DNA of 64,000 nucleotides from Sulfurimonas sp. HSL3-2 (GTDB lineage: Bacteria > Campylobacterota > Campylobacteria > Campylobacterales > Sulfurimonadaceae), in the NCBI RefSeq assembly GCF_039645965.1, contig NZ_CP147917.1, positions 1-64,000 on the forward strand, read 5' to 3'. The translations under genes and the position numbers were made by a program. The notes under the pieces are model-generated. The model had not been told where the DNA came from. It worked only from the letters and a program-made list of their open reading frames with translations, and searched no databases. Positions 54,224-63,146 of this stretch are shown here, in pieces (positions within the stretch are counted from its first letter, which is position 1; the number at the start of each line of letters is the position of its first letter).

Positions 54224-55912
54224 TTACAGCTCAGTCTTTAAAGCTGCACCGTTTGAAGCGTTTGATACCAAAAGGCTGTAACGTTTCAGCCATTTTGACG
54301 GTATCTCTTTTTTCACAGGTTTGAAGTGAAGACGACGACGCTCTAATATCTCTGCATCAACGTTTAGCTGCAGTAGGTGAGTATCGACATCGATCTCGAT
54401 CTCATCACCGTCTTCTATCAGACCTATCATACCGCCTTCAGCAGCTTCAGGACTCACGTGACCGATACTTGCACCGCGTGTAGCACCGGAGAAACGGCCG
54501 TCAGTGATAAGAGCAACGCTCTCACCAAGACCCATACCCTGGATAAGTGAAGTAGGTGCAAGCATCTCCTGCATACCAGGTCCGCCTTTTGGACCTTCAT
54601 AACGGATGACTACGACGTTACCCGATTTTACTTTATGTGCCATGATGCCGTCAATAGCTTCTTGCTGAGAGTTAAAACATACAGCAGTCCCTTTGAACTG
54701 TCTCATGCCCGGTACGATACCAGCAGTCTTAACGACCGCACCCTCTTCTGCAAGGTTTCCAAACAAGATCGAAAGACCGCCGACTTTAGAGTAAGCGTTC
54801 TCGTTTGTATGGATGATATTTGTGTCTTTGATCTCAGCATCTGCGATCCTTGCACCAAGAGTCTCTCCCGTTACCGTAAGAGCATCTAGTTTTAGAACGT
54901 CACCGCGGCGGCTTACCTCTTTCATAACAGCATTTACACCGCCGGCACGGTTGATGTCATCCATGTGGACAGTTGAAAGTGACGGAGATATCTTCGCGAT
55001 ATGTGAAACGTTTTCAGAGATCTCATTGATTCTAGTGATGTCAAAATCAACTTCTGCTTCTTTAGCGATAGAAAGCATGTGTAAAACCGTGTTTGAGCTT
55101 CCGCCCATCGCCATATCGACGACGAATGCATTGTGGATAGCTTTTTCATTTAGGATATTACGCATGTTCCATCTGCCGTCATCGTTAGCTTTAGCCATCT
55201 CGACGATGCGTTTGGCCGCAGTTTTGACCATCTCGATACGCTCAGGAGTCATCGCTAAGACTGTACCGTTACCCGGAAGTGCGACACCCATCGCTTCACA
55301 AAGTGTGTTCATCGAGTTTGCAGTAAACATACCTGAACAGCTTCCGCCGCTTGGACAAGCTTCACACTCTATCTCGTAAAGCTCTTCGTCACTCATGTTT
55401 CCGTCTGCGTGTTTTCCGACAGCTTCAAATGCGGTCGCAAGGTCGATCGGCGTACCGTCTTTTTTGTGACCCGCTTTCATAGGACCGCCTGAAACAAAGA
55501 TCGTCGGTACGTTTACGCGAAGTGCTCCCATAAGCATACCCGGAACGATCTTGTCACAGTTAGGGATACAGATCATCGCATCAAGCTTGTGCGCGTTCAT
55601 AACAGTCTCGATGCTATCTGCGATCAGCTCGCGTGAAGGCAGAGAGTAAAGCATACCGTCATGCCCCATAGCGATCCCGTCATCGACACCGATCGTGTTA
55701 AACTCAAACGGAACTCCGCCCGCTTCACGGATCGCCTCTTTAACGATGCGTCCATATTCTTGTAAAAAGAAGTGACCAGGAATGATATCTATATGAGAAT
55801 TTGCAACACCGATGAACGGTTTGTTAAAATCTTCGTCTTTAAGTCCCGTTGCACGTAAAAGAGAACGGTGTGGAGTGCGGTCAAACCCCTTTTTTATTGT
55901 ATCGCTACGCAT
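54224..55912 (-). CDS. ilvD: dihydroxy-acid dehydratase
   Basis: Fe-S dehydratase of branched-chain amino acid synthesis that converts dihydroxy-acids to 2-keto acids. The 562-residue product has the cluster and metal motifs [37 protein letters not shown] and [12 protein letters not shown], and the C-terminal [19 protein letters not shown] and [20 protein letters not shown]. The frame extends 37 codons further upstream to 56023, but that stretch overlaps a tRNA promoter and has poor coding character. The ATG at 55912 gives the standard N terminus [16 protein letters not shown]. Confidence 0.95.
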   Translation of the reverse strand: MRSDTIKKGFDRTPHRSLLRATGLKDEDFNKPFIGVANSHIDIIPGHFFLQEYGRIVKEAIREAGGVPFEFNTIGVDDGIAMGHDGMLYSLPSRELIADSIETVMNAHKLDAMICIPNCDKIVPGMLMGALRVNVPTIFVSGGPMKAGHKKDGTPIDLATAFEAVGKHADGNMSDEELYEIECEACPSGGSCSGMFTANSMNTLCEAMGVALPGNGTVLAMTPERIEMVKTAAKRIVEMAKANDDGRWNMRNILNEKAIHNAFVVDMAMGGSSNTVLHMLSIAKEAEVDFDITRINEISENVSHIAKISPSLSTVHMDDINRAGGVNAVMKEVSRRGDVLKLDALTVTGETLGARIADAEIKDTNIIHTNENAYSKVGGLSILFGNLAEEGAVVKTAGIVPGMRQFKGTAVCFNSQQEAIDGIMAHKVKSGNVVVIRYEGPKGGPGMQEMLAPTSLIQGMGLGESVALITDGRFSGATRGASIGHVSPEAAEGGMIGLIEDGDEIEIDVDTHLLQLNVDAEILERRRLHFKPVKKEIPSKWLKRYSLLVSNASNGAALKTEL

Positions 55913-55981
55913 AAAAATCCTTCTAATAATTATTATATTAATGCGATTATAACACTTTTTCAAAAAAATCACTAAAAACTC

Positions 55982-56010
55982 TTTACATCCAAAAAAAAAT
56001 TTGATATACT
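55982..56010 (+). promoter_or_regulatory. promoter of the tRNA cluster
   Basis: TTTACA (55982-55987) and TATACT (56005-56010) are separated by 17 bases, close to the sigma-70 consensus. They are followed by a GC-rich TCCGGCCC discriminator, as in stringently controlled stable-RNA promoters. The first tRNA starts 33 bases later. Confidence 0.7.
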
Positions 56011-56042
56011 TCCGGCCCAACAATTAATAATGTTGTATAGAT

Positions 56043-56117
56043 GCGGGAATAGCTCAGTGGTAGAGCACAACCTTGCCAAGGTTGGGGTCGCGAGTTCGAA
56101 CCTCGTTTCCCGCTCCA
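56043..56117 (+). tRNA. tRNA-Gly (GCC)
   Basis: Acceptor arms GCGGGAA/TTCCCGC, D loop AGCTCAGTGGTAGAGC and anticodon loop TTGCCAA (GCC). The T arm contains GTTCGAACC and the gene ends with encoded CCA. First of six tRNA genes in one orientation. Confidence 0.96.
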
Positions 56118-56147
56118 TTATAAAAGTTATTTAAAAAGTATTTATTT

Positions 56148-56234
56148 GCCCGGATGGCGAAATTGGTAGACGCAAGGGACTTAAAATCCCTCGGTGGTAA
56201 CACTGTGCCGGTTCAAGTCCGGCTCCGGGCACCA
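56148..56234 (+). tRNA. tRNA-Leu (UAA)
   Basis: Acceptor arms GCCCGGA/TCCGGGC, anticodon loop with TAA in GACTTAAAATCC, a long variable arm, T loop GTTCAAGTC and encoded CCA. The long variable arm is diagnostic of a class II tRNA. Confidence 0.95.
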
Positions 56235-56255
56235 TAAATTAATAATAAAAGAACT

Positions 56256-56329
56256 GGCGCCATCGCCAAGTGGTAAGGCCGGAGCCTGCAAAGCTTCTAT
56301 CCCCAGTTCAAATCTGGGTGGCGCCTCCA
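56256..56329 (+). tRNA. tRNA-Cys (GCA)
   Basis: Acceptor arms GGCGCCA/TGGCGCC, anticodon loop CTGCAAA (GCA), short variable loop, T loop GTTCAAATC and encoded CCA after discriminator T. Confidence 0.95.
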
Positions 56330-56358
56330 ATTTATTATTAAATACTTACATCATTAGT

Positions 56359-56448
56359 GGACAGGTGGCAGAGCTTGGTTGAATGCACCGGTCTTGAAAA
56401 CCGGCGAGGGTCATACCTCCGTGGGTTCGAATCCCACCCTGTCCACCA
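56359..56448 (+). tRNA. tRNA-Ser (UGA)
   Basis: Acceptor arms GGACAGG/CCTGTCC, anticodon loop CTTGAAA (TGA), a long variable arm around GCGAGGGTCATACCTCCGT, T loop GTTCGAATC and encoded CCA. First of two adjacent serine tRNAs. Confidence 0.95.
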
Positions 56449-56485
56449 CTAATACCGACAACAAAATAACTGATAAAAAAAACTT

Positions 56486-56576
56486 GGATAGATGGGTGAG
56501 TTGGCTGAAACCACATCCCTGCTAAGGATGCGTACTGGTAACGGTACCGAGGGTTCGAATCCCTCTCTGTCCACCA
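56486..56576 (+). tRNA. tRNA-Ser (GCU)
   Basis: Acceptor arms GGATAGA/TCTGTCC (one G-T pair), anticodon loop CTGCTAA (GCT), long variable arm, T loop GTTCGAATC and encoded CCA. Confidence 0.95.
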
Positions 56577-56588
56577 CTTTTGGCATAT

Positions 56589-56663
56589 TCCGAATTAGCT
56601 CAGCGGTAGAGTAGGTGACTGTTAATCACTTGGTCACTGGTTCGAATCCAGTATTCGGAGCCA
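56589..56663 (+). tRNA. tRNA-Asn (GUU)
   Basis: Acceptor arms TCCGAAT/ATTCGGA, anticodon loop CTGTTAA (GTT), T loop GTTCGAATC, discriminator G and encoded CCA. Last gene of the cluster; a T-rich stretch follows. Confidence 0.95.
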
Positions 56664-56860
56664 CTTTCTTTTTAAACCTCAAAAAAATACAATATTTCAA
56701 AGATTCAATTTACTTACTGTACCATGTGTGTACCTATTATACTTCTCTTAAACAAGAAGCTTTCTTGACATCTTTTCTTATCCCATACTTAGCATATATC
56801 TGAACTCACTATATTGATTATTTGGATATAATTGTTACCAGTTCACAATGAGAAAGACAG

Positions 56861-57838
56861 ATGATATACATTATTTTAATTCTAATTTTTTTAATAATTT
56901 TTATGTATTTTAGATTTCGTAAGCAGGAACAAAAGCTTATTGAAGCTAAAGAGAAGTATGAGTCTATTGTAGAAGATCTAGGAGAAGATTTCTTTGCGTA
57001 CCGCATGAATGCGGATTTAAATTTTGTTTATTTTAGTAAAAATATGGAAAATATACTCGGAGTTTCTCCAAAAGAGATTCTTGGAAAAAATTTTGATGGG
57101 ATTCTGGAGTGGACAGGCGACTCTTTGGAAGTAGGTGCAAAAAGCCTTGAAGCTTACTATACAGGACAACAAAAAAGTGATTTGACAACGATGTCATTTA
57201 TCCATCCTGCTAGCGGTGAGGAACGATTTGTAAGAGTGGCAGATCATGCTGTTCACGATAGTTCCGGTAATTTATTGTGGATAGAAGGAATCCTTGAAGA
57301 TATCACAGAGAGAGTGAATGCAGAAAAAGCGCTCCGTAAAAAAGAGCTGGAACTTGAAAGACTTGCTACTACAGACGCTTTAACAGAGTGTTACAATCGT
57401 TACTCTATAATGAAACAGATAAAAGAAGAGATCAATCGTATTAAACGTAACGAAGAGCCTCTGTCTATCATTATGTATGATTTTGATAACTTTAAACAGA
57501 TCAATGATAACTTTGGTCATGAGATGGGAGATTATGTATTAAAAGAGTCCACACAAGTTGTAAGCCAAGTTATTCGCGAGATCGATAAAATAGGAAGATA
57601 CGGCGGAGAAGAATTTCTCATATTATTGCCATTTTCCAATTTATCCAATGCACTGGAAGTTGCTGAGAGGGTCAAAGATGCTGTCGCCTCTCATCAGTTC
57701 AAAGATTTGGATCAAGTAACGATCAGCTTGGGAGTGGTCGAATACAACAATGATGAATCTCTTGAGAGCTTTTTAAAACGTGTGGATGAGAAGATGTATC
57801 AATCAAAACACTCAGGTCGAAATACGATATCTTCATAA
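56861..57838 (+). CDS. PAS-GGDEF diguanylate cyclase
   Basis: The 325-residue protein has one N-terminal membrane helix (residues 1-18) and a PAS domain (about 30-150) with LGEDFFAYRMNADLNFVYFSKNMENILGVSPKEILGKNF and PAC tail NLLWIEGILEDITERV. A GGDEF domain with an intact active site, GRYGGEEFLILLPFS, follows. It should synthesise c-di-GMP in response to a cytoplasmic signal. A TATAAT box lies at 56825-56830, upstream of a normal leader. It is followed by a structured region before the Gly-rich protein gene. Confidence 0.9.
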   Translation: MIYIILILIFLIIFMYFRFRKQEQKLIEAKEKYESIVEDLGEDFFAYRMNADLNFVYFSKNMENILGVSPKEILGKNFDGILEWTGDSLEVGAKSLEAYYTGQQKSDLTTMSFIHPASGEERFVRVADHAVHDSSGNLLWIEGILEDITERVNAEKALRKKELELERLATTDALTECYNRYSIMKQIKEEINRIKRNEEPLSIIMYDFDNFKQINDNFGHEMGDYVLKESTQVVSQVIREIDKIGRYGGEEFLILLPFSNLSNALEVAERVKDAVASHQFKDLDQVTISLGVVEYNNDESLESFLKRVDEKMYQSKHSGRNTISS

Positions 57839-57882
57839 ATACTTCTAAAGTATTGCCGTCAATAGCACTTATGTAAGAGTGT

Positions 57883-57914
57883 GCACTGATTTTCTGAAGT
57901 CAGATAGCCAGTGC
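57883..57914 (+). terminator. hairpin after the PAS-GGDEF gene
   Basis: GCACTG (57883-57888) pairs with CAGTGC (57909-57914), with an inner CTGA/TCAG pairing. A run of six Ts follows about 15 bases later. It is a plausible terminator for the GGDEF gene, 45 bases after its stop, but the spacing to the T run is loose. Confidence 0.4.
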
Positions 57915-58000
57915 AGTAATCAAAAGTGTTTTTTACAAAACTAACACTCTGCTAACAGTTTTATTTTATAGTTATACAAATCAAATAAAAAGGATCAACC

Positions 58001-58258
58001 ATGAAAGCAGTAACGATCGTTCTTTCTGTACTATTACTCGGAGCACTCTCTTTAGAAGCAAAAGGCGGCGGTGGCGGTATGGGTGGCATGGGCGGACAAG
58101 GCTCAATGCATAAGTCGATGTTTGGAAATACGACTCAGACTAAGAAAAAGTCAATGGAACAAAAGCGTTTAAAAGACGGCACGGGTGATAGACAACAGAT
58201 CAAAAACCAGTATCAAGACCAGTACAAATATAACATTCAAGAGAAAGTAGGCAATTAA
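58001..58258 (+). CDS. small secreted Gly-rich protein
   Basis: The 85-residue protein has a signal peptide ending LSLEA near residue 20, a glycine/methionine-rich segment (GGGGGMGGMGGQGSM) and a polar, Lys/Gln-rich C terminus. It is probably periplasmic or surface-exposed; I do not recognise the family. It has an AAAAGGAT ribosome-binding site and is monocistronic, with hairpins on both sides. Confidence 0.65.
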   Translation: MKAVTIVLSVLLLGALSLEAKGGGGGMGGMGGQGSMHKSMFGNTTQTKKKSMEQKRLKDGTGDRQQIKNQYQDQYKYNIQEKVGN

Positions 58259-58272
58259 ACCTCGATATAAAA

Positions 58273-58300
58273 GTCAGTCATTTTCAACTAAATGACTGAC
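58273..58300 (+). terminator. hairpin after the Gly-rich protein gene
   Basis: Eleven-base stem GTCAGTCATTT/AAATGACTGAC with a six-base loop, 14 bases after the stop codon. There is no T run, so it may be a weak terminator or an mRNA 3' stabiliser. Confidence 0.55.
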
Positions 58301-58373
58301 GTAAAACACTCCCTGCATAGTTTTTATACACGATTATTCGTTGATTTCATCACTATCAGTCTATAATTCTTTT

Positions 58374-59972
58374 ATGGAAAATTTACTACTAGCAATATTT
58401 TTAACATTAGCGATCGCGACGGTGCTTAACATCATCCTTAAAAGATTTGGCGTATCGCACATCATCGGATATATCCTTACGGGGACGATCATCAGCTATG
58501 TGTTCGGGTTTAACGGACTGAACATCTACTCACTTGAACTCATCGGAGAGTTCGGCATCGTCTTTTTGATGTTTACTATCGGGCTGGAGCTGAGTCTTGG
58601 CAAGATCAAGAAGATGAAAGACATACTGCTCACAAACGGTTTGCTGCAGGTACTCTTTAGTGTCATAGTTATCTTTTTACTCTCGTTTTACCTCTTTAAA
58701 CTGGATTTTAATACTTCGCTTATCATCTCTTTGGCATTTTCGCTTTCATCGACTGCCATTGTTTTGACGTATTTGAAAAAGTCAAAAGATATCCTCACGC
58801 CGTATGGGCAGAAGTCTATGGGGATCCTTATATTTCAAGACTTGGCGGTCATCCCTATCTTGCTGCTTATAACGTTCTTGTCAAACCATGAACTCTCCAT
58901 CGGCGAAGTGCTGGTGCAGACACTCGTCTCCGCCGTACTGGTCGTCGCGTTTATGTTTACCATCGGAGAGAAGATAGTAAACGCTCTGCTACAGTTCTCT
59001 GCTAAGACGGAGATAGAAGAGCTGTTCTTGGGGTCTGTCTTTGCCATCGTCATCGGGGCATCACTGCTGGCTCATTACACAGGGTTTACATACTCTTTAG
59101 GTGCGTTCATAGCAGGGATGATCATCGCCGATACCAAATACAACGTAAAAGTCGAGTCAGACATCGTAAGCTATAAAGACCTGCTTCTTGGTGTCTTTTT
59201 CTTCGGTGTGGGTACAAAGATAGATGTGGTTTATTTTTTACAAAACATTCACATCGTCGTTTTTATCTTTGTGCTGGCGATGCTTTTTAAGTCCATAGTC
59301 ATCTATGCCATTATCCGAAGAAACTCGGACAAAAATACTTCGGCTAAGACCGCTTTAGCTCTGGCGCAGATCGGTGAGTTCTCTTTTGCAGTTTTTGCAC
59401 TTGCCGGTTCGCAAAAACTGATTAGCCAGGAGATGGCGAGCTTTTTGATACTCGTAAGTGTCATTTCCATGATCCTTACACCGCTTGTGCTAAGCAATAT
59501 CTATAAGCTCTCATCTTACTTTGAAAAAGAGTTCTTTGAAGCGGACGTCATTACGCCTATTGGACAAAAGGGGCATATTATTGTAGCGGGCTATTCGACT
59601 TTGGGAAGAAGGATAGCAGCAGAGCTGCAGGCAAGAGGAGCCGACTTTGTCATCATCTCGGACAACTTAAGACACGTACTCTTGGCTAGAAAACTGGGCT
59701 ATATGGCATACTTCGGTCACTTAAACAAACTGCCCGTTTTGGAGTCTTTGGCAGTCGATGAAGCGAAAGCCGTCATCATCACACTGAGCAGCGAGCACAA
59801 CAGACGTCTTATCAGCGAAGCGATACTGGAGTTTTCTCCGCATGCGAACATCATCATTAAGATTGACAGCGTAGAGGAGAGAAAAAGTATGAAAGACCTG
59901 CCGAAGCTTGAGTTTGTCGATGCGAGTTATGAGGTGTCAAAACTGCTGGTGGATCACGCTGTCAAAAAATAA
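58374..59972 (+). CDS. CPA2-family monovalent cation:proton antiporter (KefB-type)
   Basis: The 532-residue inner-membrane protein has about 12-13 membrane helices of the Na+/H+ exchanger fold, with LGVSHIIGYILTGTIISY-like and ELIGEFGIVFLMFTIGLELSLGKI motifs. A C-terminal TrkA_N (RCK) domain follows (GHIIVAGYSTLGRRIAAELQARGADFVIISDN). It probably exchanges K+ or Na+ for protons under control of a nucleotide. The frame opens at a TTG (58341), but the ATG at 58374 is preferred. A TATAAT box lies six bases before it and there is no Shine-Dalgarno sequence. Confidence 0.88.
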   Translation: MENLLLAIFLTLAIATVLNIILKRFGVSHIIGYILTGTIISYVFGFNGLNIYSLELIGEFGIVFLMFTIGLELSLGKIKKMKDILLTNGLLQVLFSVIVIFLLSFYLFKLDFNTSLIISLAFSLSSTAIVLTYLKKSKDILTPYGQKSMGILIFQDLAVIPILLLITFLSNHELSIGEVLVQTLVSAVLVVAFMFTIGEKIVNALLQFSAKTEIEELFLGSVFAIVIGASLLAHYTGFTYSLGAFIAGMIIADTKYNVKVESDIVSYKDLLLGVFFFGVGTKIDVVYFLQNIHIVVFIFVLAMLFKSIVIYAIIRRNSDKNTSAKTALALAQIGEFSFAVFALAGSQKLISQEMASFLILVSVISMILTPLVLSNIYKLSSYFEKEFFEADVITPIGQKGHIIVAGYSTLGRRIAAELQARGADFVIISDNLRHVLLARKLGYMAYFGHLNKLPVLESLAVDEAKAVIITLSSEHNRRLISEAILEFSPHANIIIKIDSVEERKSMKDLPKLEFVDASYEVSKLLVDHAVKK

Positions 59973-60040
59973 TGTTTGACTTAATCTGCTTCTATGATTG
60001 ATTAAGTAGATTCTTAGTAATAGTGGAGTCAAATATAAGT

Positions 60041-60529
60041 ATGAAAAAGATTTATATCATAAGACATGCGAAATCCAGCTGGAAAGATCTCAATCTTGAT
60101 GATTTTGAAAGACCTTTAAATAAAAGAGGGCAGAATGATGCTCCTTTTATGGCAAAGACACTCAAGAAAAAAGGCGTGAAGCCGGATATCATCATCTCAA
60201 GTCCTGCACTTAGAGCAAAGACGACCGCACAGATAATCGCACAAGAGGTAGGATTTAAAAAGTCTATACTATATATAGAGAAGATATACGAGGCAGAAGT
60301 CGAAGACCTTTATGATGTAGTGAGGAACATAGATGAAAAGTACAAAACAGTTTTTATCATAGGACATAATCCTGGATTAAATATGTTTGTCGAGAGTCTG
60401 GTCGGTTTTCATGAGAATATCCCCACATGCGGAATCCTCGAGCTAGAGATAAATTGTAAGAATAATAAAGACATAAGTGCTTCATGCAGCGAGTTCATAT
60501 CTTTTGATTACCCGAAAAGATATAAATAA
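60041..60529 (+). CDS. SixA-like histidine phosphatase
   Basis: The 162-residue protein has the RHG motif IIRHAKSSWKD (phospho-acceptor His9), a second histidine in FIIGHNPGLNMFVES, and LNKRGQNDAPFMAKTLKKKGVKPDIIISSPALRAKTTAQII. This pattern matches SixA, which dephosphorylates histidine phosphotransfer domains. It could act on a phosphorelay. A GTG at 60023 is in frame, but the ATG at 60041 gives the usual start. Confidence 0.85.
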   Translation: MKKIYIIRHAKSSWKDLNLDDFERPLNKRGQNDAPFMAKTLKKKGVKPDIIISSPALRAKTTAQIIAQEVGFKKSILYIEKIYEAEVEDLYDVVRNIDEKYKTVFIIGHNPGLNMFVESLVGFHENIPTCGILELEINCKNNKDISASCSEFISFDYPKRYK

Positions 60530-60576
60530 ATAAGTAGAAATGTGTTAAAATTGTAAAAATATATCAAGGAACACGA

Positions 60577-60813
60577 ATGTTACACGAATACCGCGACATC
60601 ATCACACACATGAAAGAAAATGAAGCTGCAAACGCTCACTTTTTAAAGATCTTTGATCGTCACAACGAACTTGACGATAAGATAACAAAAGGTGAAAACG
60701 GTGATATGCCTTTAACTGATGCTGAGCTTGAAACGCTTAAAAAAGAGAAGTTACTTCTTAAAGATGAAGCTTACGGCATGATCTTAAAATACAAAAAAGA
60801 GCACAACCTATAA
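60577..60813 (+). CDS. YdcH-family (DUF465) protein
   Basis: The 78-residue, highly charged helical protein matches DUF465: MLHEYRDIITHMKENEAANAHFLKIFDRHNELDDKITKGENG with a coiled-coil C terminus. Function is unknown. It has an AAGGAA ribosome-binding site. Its stop codon is the start of a hairpin shared with the convergent nitroreductase gene. Confidence 0.85.
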   Translation: MLHEYRDIITHMKENEAANAHFLKIFDRHNELDDKITKGENGDMPLTDAELETLKKEKLLLKDEAYGMILKYKKEHNL

Positions 60814-60833
60814 TCCATCGTAATGATGGATTA
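60811..60833. terminator. shared bidirectional terminator hairpin
   Basis: TAATCCATC (60811-60819) pairs with GATGGATTA (60825-60833) around a five-base loop. The left arm contains the TAA stop of the DUF465 gene, and the right arm is the complement of the TAA stop of the nitroreductase gene. One stem thus serves both converging genes. Confidence 0.65.
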
Positions 60834-61460
60834 TCTTATATATTCTACAACCTCTTCATATGGCAGTCTGAGTTGAGAAGATTGTTCATTTACTCTATAT
60901 CCAAACGGTAATATCATAGATAACTGGTACTTAGTGGTATCAAGACCGAGTGTCTCTTCAACAGCTTTTTTATCCAATCCTTCGATGGGACATGAGTCGA
61001 TCCCGATATATGCAGCAGCAGTCATCATATTTCCGGCAGCAATATAGGTCTGTCTTGCCGTCCAAGAGTAGATGTTCTCATCACTGCTAAGAGTCTCTTT
61101 TAGATGATCCGCATATAAGTTGAGGTAGAACTCTAACTTTTCTTCTGGCATATCGCGTCTTTGAAATCTTTTTTTAGGGACTCCACTCTCTGGTTTTACG
61201 TTTTCTATCCCCGCAAGAATGACCACAAGATGTGAACATGAAGTTATCTGAACCTGATTCCAACATAACGGACGCAGTTTCGCTTTTAATTCTTCATTTG
61301 TAATGACTAAGAACTTCCATGCTTCCATTCCAAAAGATGAAGGAGATTTTCTTGCTGCCTCCATAATATAATGCATTTCATCATCAGATATTTTTTTATT
61401 TTCATCAAATATCTTGCATGCATGCCTAAAATCCATAGCTTTCATAAAATCATTTGTCAT
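60831..61460 (-). CDS. NAD(P)H nitroreductase family protein
   Basis: FMN-dependent oxidoreductase of 209 residues. The N terminus MKAMDFRHACKIFDENKKISDDEMHYIMEAARKSPSSFGMEAWKFLVI carries the FMN-binding pattern. The later NMMTAAAYIGIDSCPIEGLDKKAVEETLGLD is the conserved substrate/FMN lid region. The substrate is unknown. The frame opens at 61502, but the ATG at 61460 behind AAAGGAAAACAG is preferred. Confidence 0.85.
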   Translation of the reverse strand: MTNDFMKAMDFRHACKIFDENKKISDDEMHYIMEAARKSPSSFGMEAWKFLVITNEELKAKLRPLCWNQVQITSCSHLVVILAGIENVKPESGVPKKRFQRRDMPEEKLEFYLNLYADHLKETLSSDENIYSWTARQTYIAAGNMMTAAAYIGIDSCPIEGLDKKAVEETLGLDTTKYQLSMILPFGYRVNEQSSQLRLPYEEVVEYIR

Positions 61461-61542
61461 CTGTTTTCCTTTGTTTAATAGTTCTTTTGAGCTATGGTAC
61501 ACTATTTTTAGGCTTGTTTTGTAAATGAATACTATAGAAATG

Positions 61543-61749
61543 TGATAAAAATGTTACTAAAATTCACAAGTGTGATAAAAACTTGATAAAACTTGATATA
61601 GAGTAAAAAGTTATCAAAAAATTATTTTCTGTTATTTTTTTAACAATAAAAAATAATTTAGGCACTTTTGATAACTTTTGATTATATCTACTATCAAAAA
61701 TCACCCTTTTTTGATAAATTTAATAGGATTTATAATAAATGCTTATCAA
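61543..61749. promoter_or_regulatory. AT-rich region with iterated TTGATAA motifs upstream of the porin gene
   Basis: This is the main content of the 402-base gap between the nitroreductase gene and the porin gene. TTGATA/TATCAA words occur at 61583, 61593, 61611, 61668, 61692, 61710 and 61743, with related TGATAAAA at 61543 and 61573, in both orientations. Downstream, 61803-61830 could form a small hairpin (TCAAAGCG/CGCTTGA with a bulge) in the porin leader. Regulator binding is inferred from the repetition only; an AT-rich background explains part of it. Confidence 0.45.
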
Positions 61750-61862
61750 TCTTAAAATAAGTTTAAGTTTCAACTAATTTTTTCTCACATATAATGCTTG
61801 CAGTCAAAGCGAACTAACGAACCGCTTGAACAAAAAATTTATAAAACTCTAATGGAGATGAA

Positions 61863-63086
61863 ATGAAGAAAACAATTAAATTAGCTGTAGTGGCTGCATT
61901 AGCTCTAGGGACAACTTCTGCGTTTGCAACAAACGGATCAAACCTAATAGGTATGGGTGCAAAAACTCGTGGTATGGCTGGTACAGGTATCGGTATGAGT
62001 CATGGTGCTGAATCAGCATTAGTTAACCCGGCGTTAATCACATCTGTAAAAGGTACAGAGATATCTTTCGGTGGTACTCTTTTTATGCCTAACGTAAAAA
62101 ATACAAATGATCTTGGTGCTGGCGGTGTTTCTGCTGATAGTGATGCTAAGATGAATGTTATACCAGAAGTTTCTTTAGCTACTAAAGTAAATGATAACTT
62201 TTACTGGGGTGTAGGTATGTGGGGAACTGCAGGTATGGGTACTGACTACCGTTCATCTAAAGATATCGCATCAGGCGGAACACAAATGCAAATGGTTACT
62301 AACCTTCAACTAATGCAGTTCGGTGTGCCTTTAGCATATACTATGGAAGGTGTAAGTGTAGCTATAACTCCAGTACTACAATATGGAGCACTTGATATTA
62401 ATTACAACTCTACAGGTTTACCTGGTGGTGATAAAGTAGGTGCTGGTATTGCTCAAGATTTAAAATTTGGTTATAACTTAGGTTTATCATACCAAACATC
62501 TGGTATCACAATAGGTGCTACATATAAATCTCAAATTGATATGGAATATCAAGGACAATTATCAAATGCAATGCAAGCTTTCGGTTTAACTGGATATACG
62601 AACGATAAATTATCAACTCCAGCTGAGATCGGTGCGGGTGTTAGTTATGCATTTGATGGTAATACAATCGCTATCGATTTTAAACAGATCCAATGGTCAA
62701 AAGCAAAAGGTTACGAAGACTTTAAATGGGATGACCAAAACGTGATCTCTGTCGGTTATGAGTATGCAACAGCTGATTGGGCTGCACGTATCGGTTATAA
62801 CTATGCAAAAAGTCCAATTTCTGAGCAAAGTGGATTCGCAGGTAGTTTGACTGCTCCAAGTAGTGGTTTAATTAACACATTTAACCTTTTAGGTTTCCCG
62901 GCAATAGTTGAGTCTCATTATGCAATCGGTGGTACATATAACTTTAGTACAACAACTTCACTTGACTTAGCATTTACATATGCTCCGGAAGTAAGTAATA
63001 CATATACAAACTTTACTACTGTAACAGATATAACAACAAAACATTCACAAACAAGCGCAAGTGCACAACTTAACTACGCGTTTTAA
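61863..63086 (+). CDS. OmpP1/FadL-family outer membrane protein
   Basis: The 407-residue porin has a signal peptide ending TTSAFA (about residue 22). The conserved N-terminal hatch motif follows: NGSNLIGMGAKTRGMAGTGIGMSHGAESALVNPALIT, the NPA/GAxxxGxAGA pattern of FadL. Alternating beta strands lead to a terminal SASAQLNYAF. It should form a 14-stranded barrel for uptake of hydrophobic compounds. The ribosome-binding site is GGAGATG. Unlike its neighbours it has a long upstream region with repeated motifs. Confidence 0.92.
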   Translation: MKKTIKLAVVAALALGTTSAFATNGSNLIGMGAKTRGMAGTGIGMSHGAESALVNPALITSVKGTEISFGGTLFMPNVKNTNDLGAGGVSADSDAKMNVIPEVSLATKVNDNFYWGVGMWGTAGMGTDYRSSKDIASGGTQMQMVTNLQLMQFGVPLAYTMEGVSVAITPVLQYGALDINYNSTGLPGGDKVGAGIAQDLKFGYNLGLSYQTSGITIGATYKSQIDMEYQGQLSNAMQAFGLTGYTNDKLSTPAEIGAGVSYAFDGNTIAIDFKQIQWSKAKGYEDFKWDDQNVISVGYEYATADWAARIGYNYAKSPISEQSGFAGSLTAPSSGLINTFNLLGFPAIVESHYAIGGTYNFSTTTSLDLAFTYAPEVSNTYTNFTTVTDITTKHSQTSASAQLNYAF

Positions 63087-63109
63087 TAGATAGATTCTAT
63101 TCATTCTCC

Positions 63110-63125
63110 GTCGCCTTCGGGCGAC
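63110..63125 (+). terminator. hairpin after the FadL-type gene
   Basis: GTCGCC and GGCGAC pair around a TTCG tetraloop, 24 bases after the stop. No T run follows, so termination strength is unclear. Confidence 0.6.
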
Positions 63126-63146
63126 ATCTCCAAAGATTTTCAAAGC

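Noticed and set aside
54813-55379. 188-codon plus-strand ORF opposite ilvD
   Set aside because: Shadow of a highly conserved enzyme on the other strand.
55913-56023. N-terminal extension of ilvD
   Set aside because: The stretch is AT-rich, unlike the family, and contains the tRNA promoter on the other strand.
56194-56382. ORF across the tRNA cluster
   Set aside because: It runs through tRNA-Leu, tRNA-Cys and part of tRNA-Ser.
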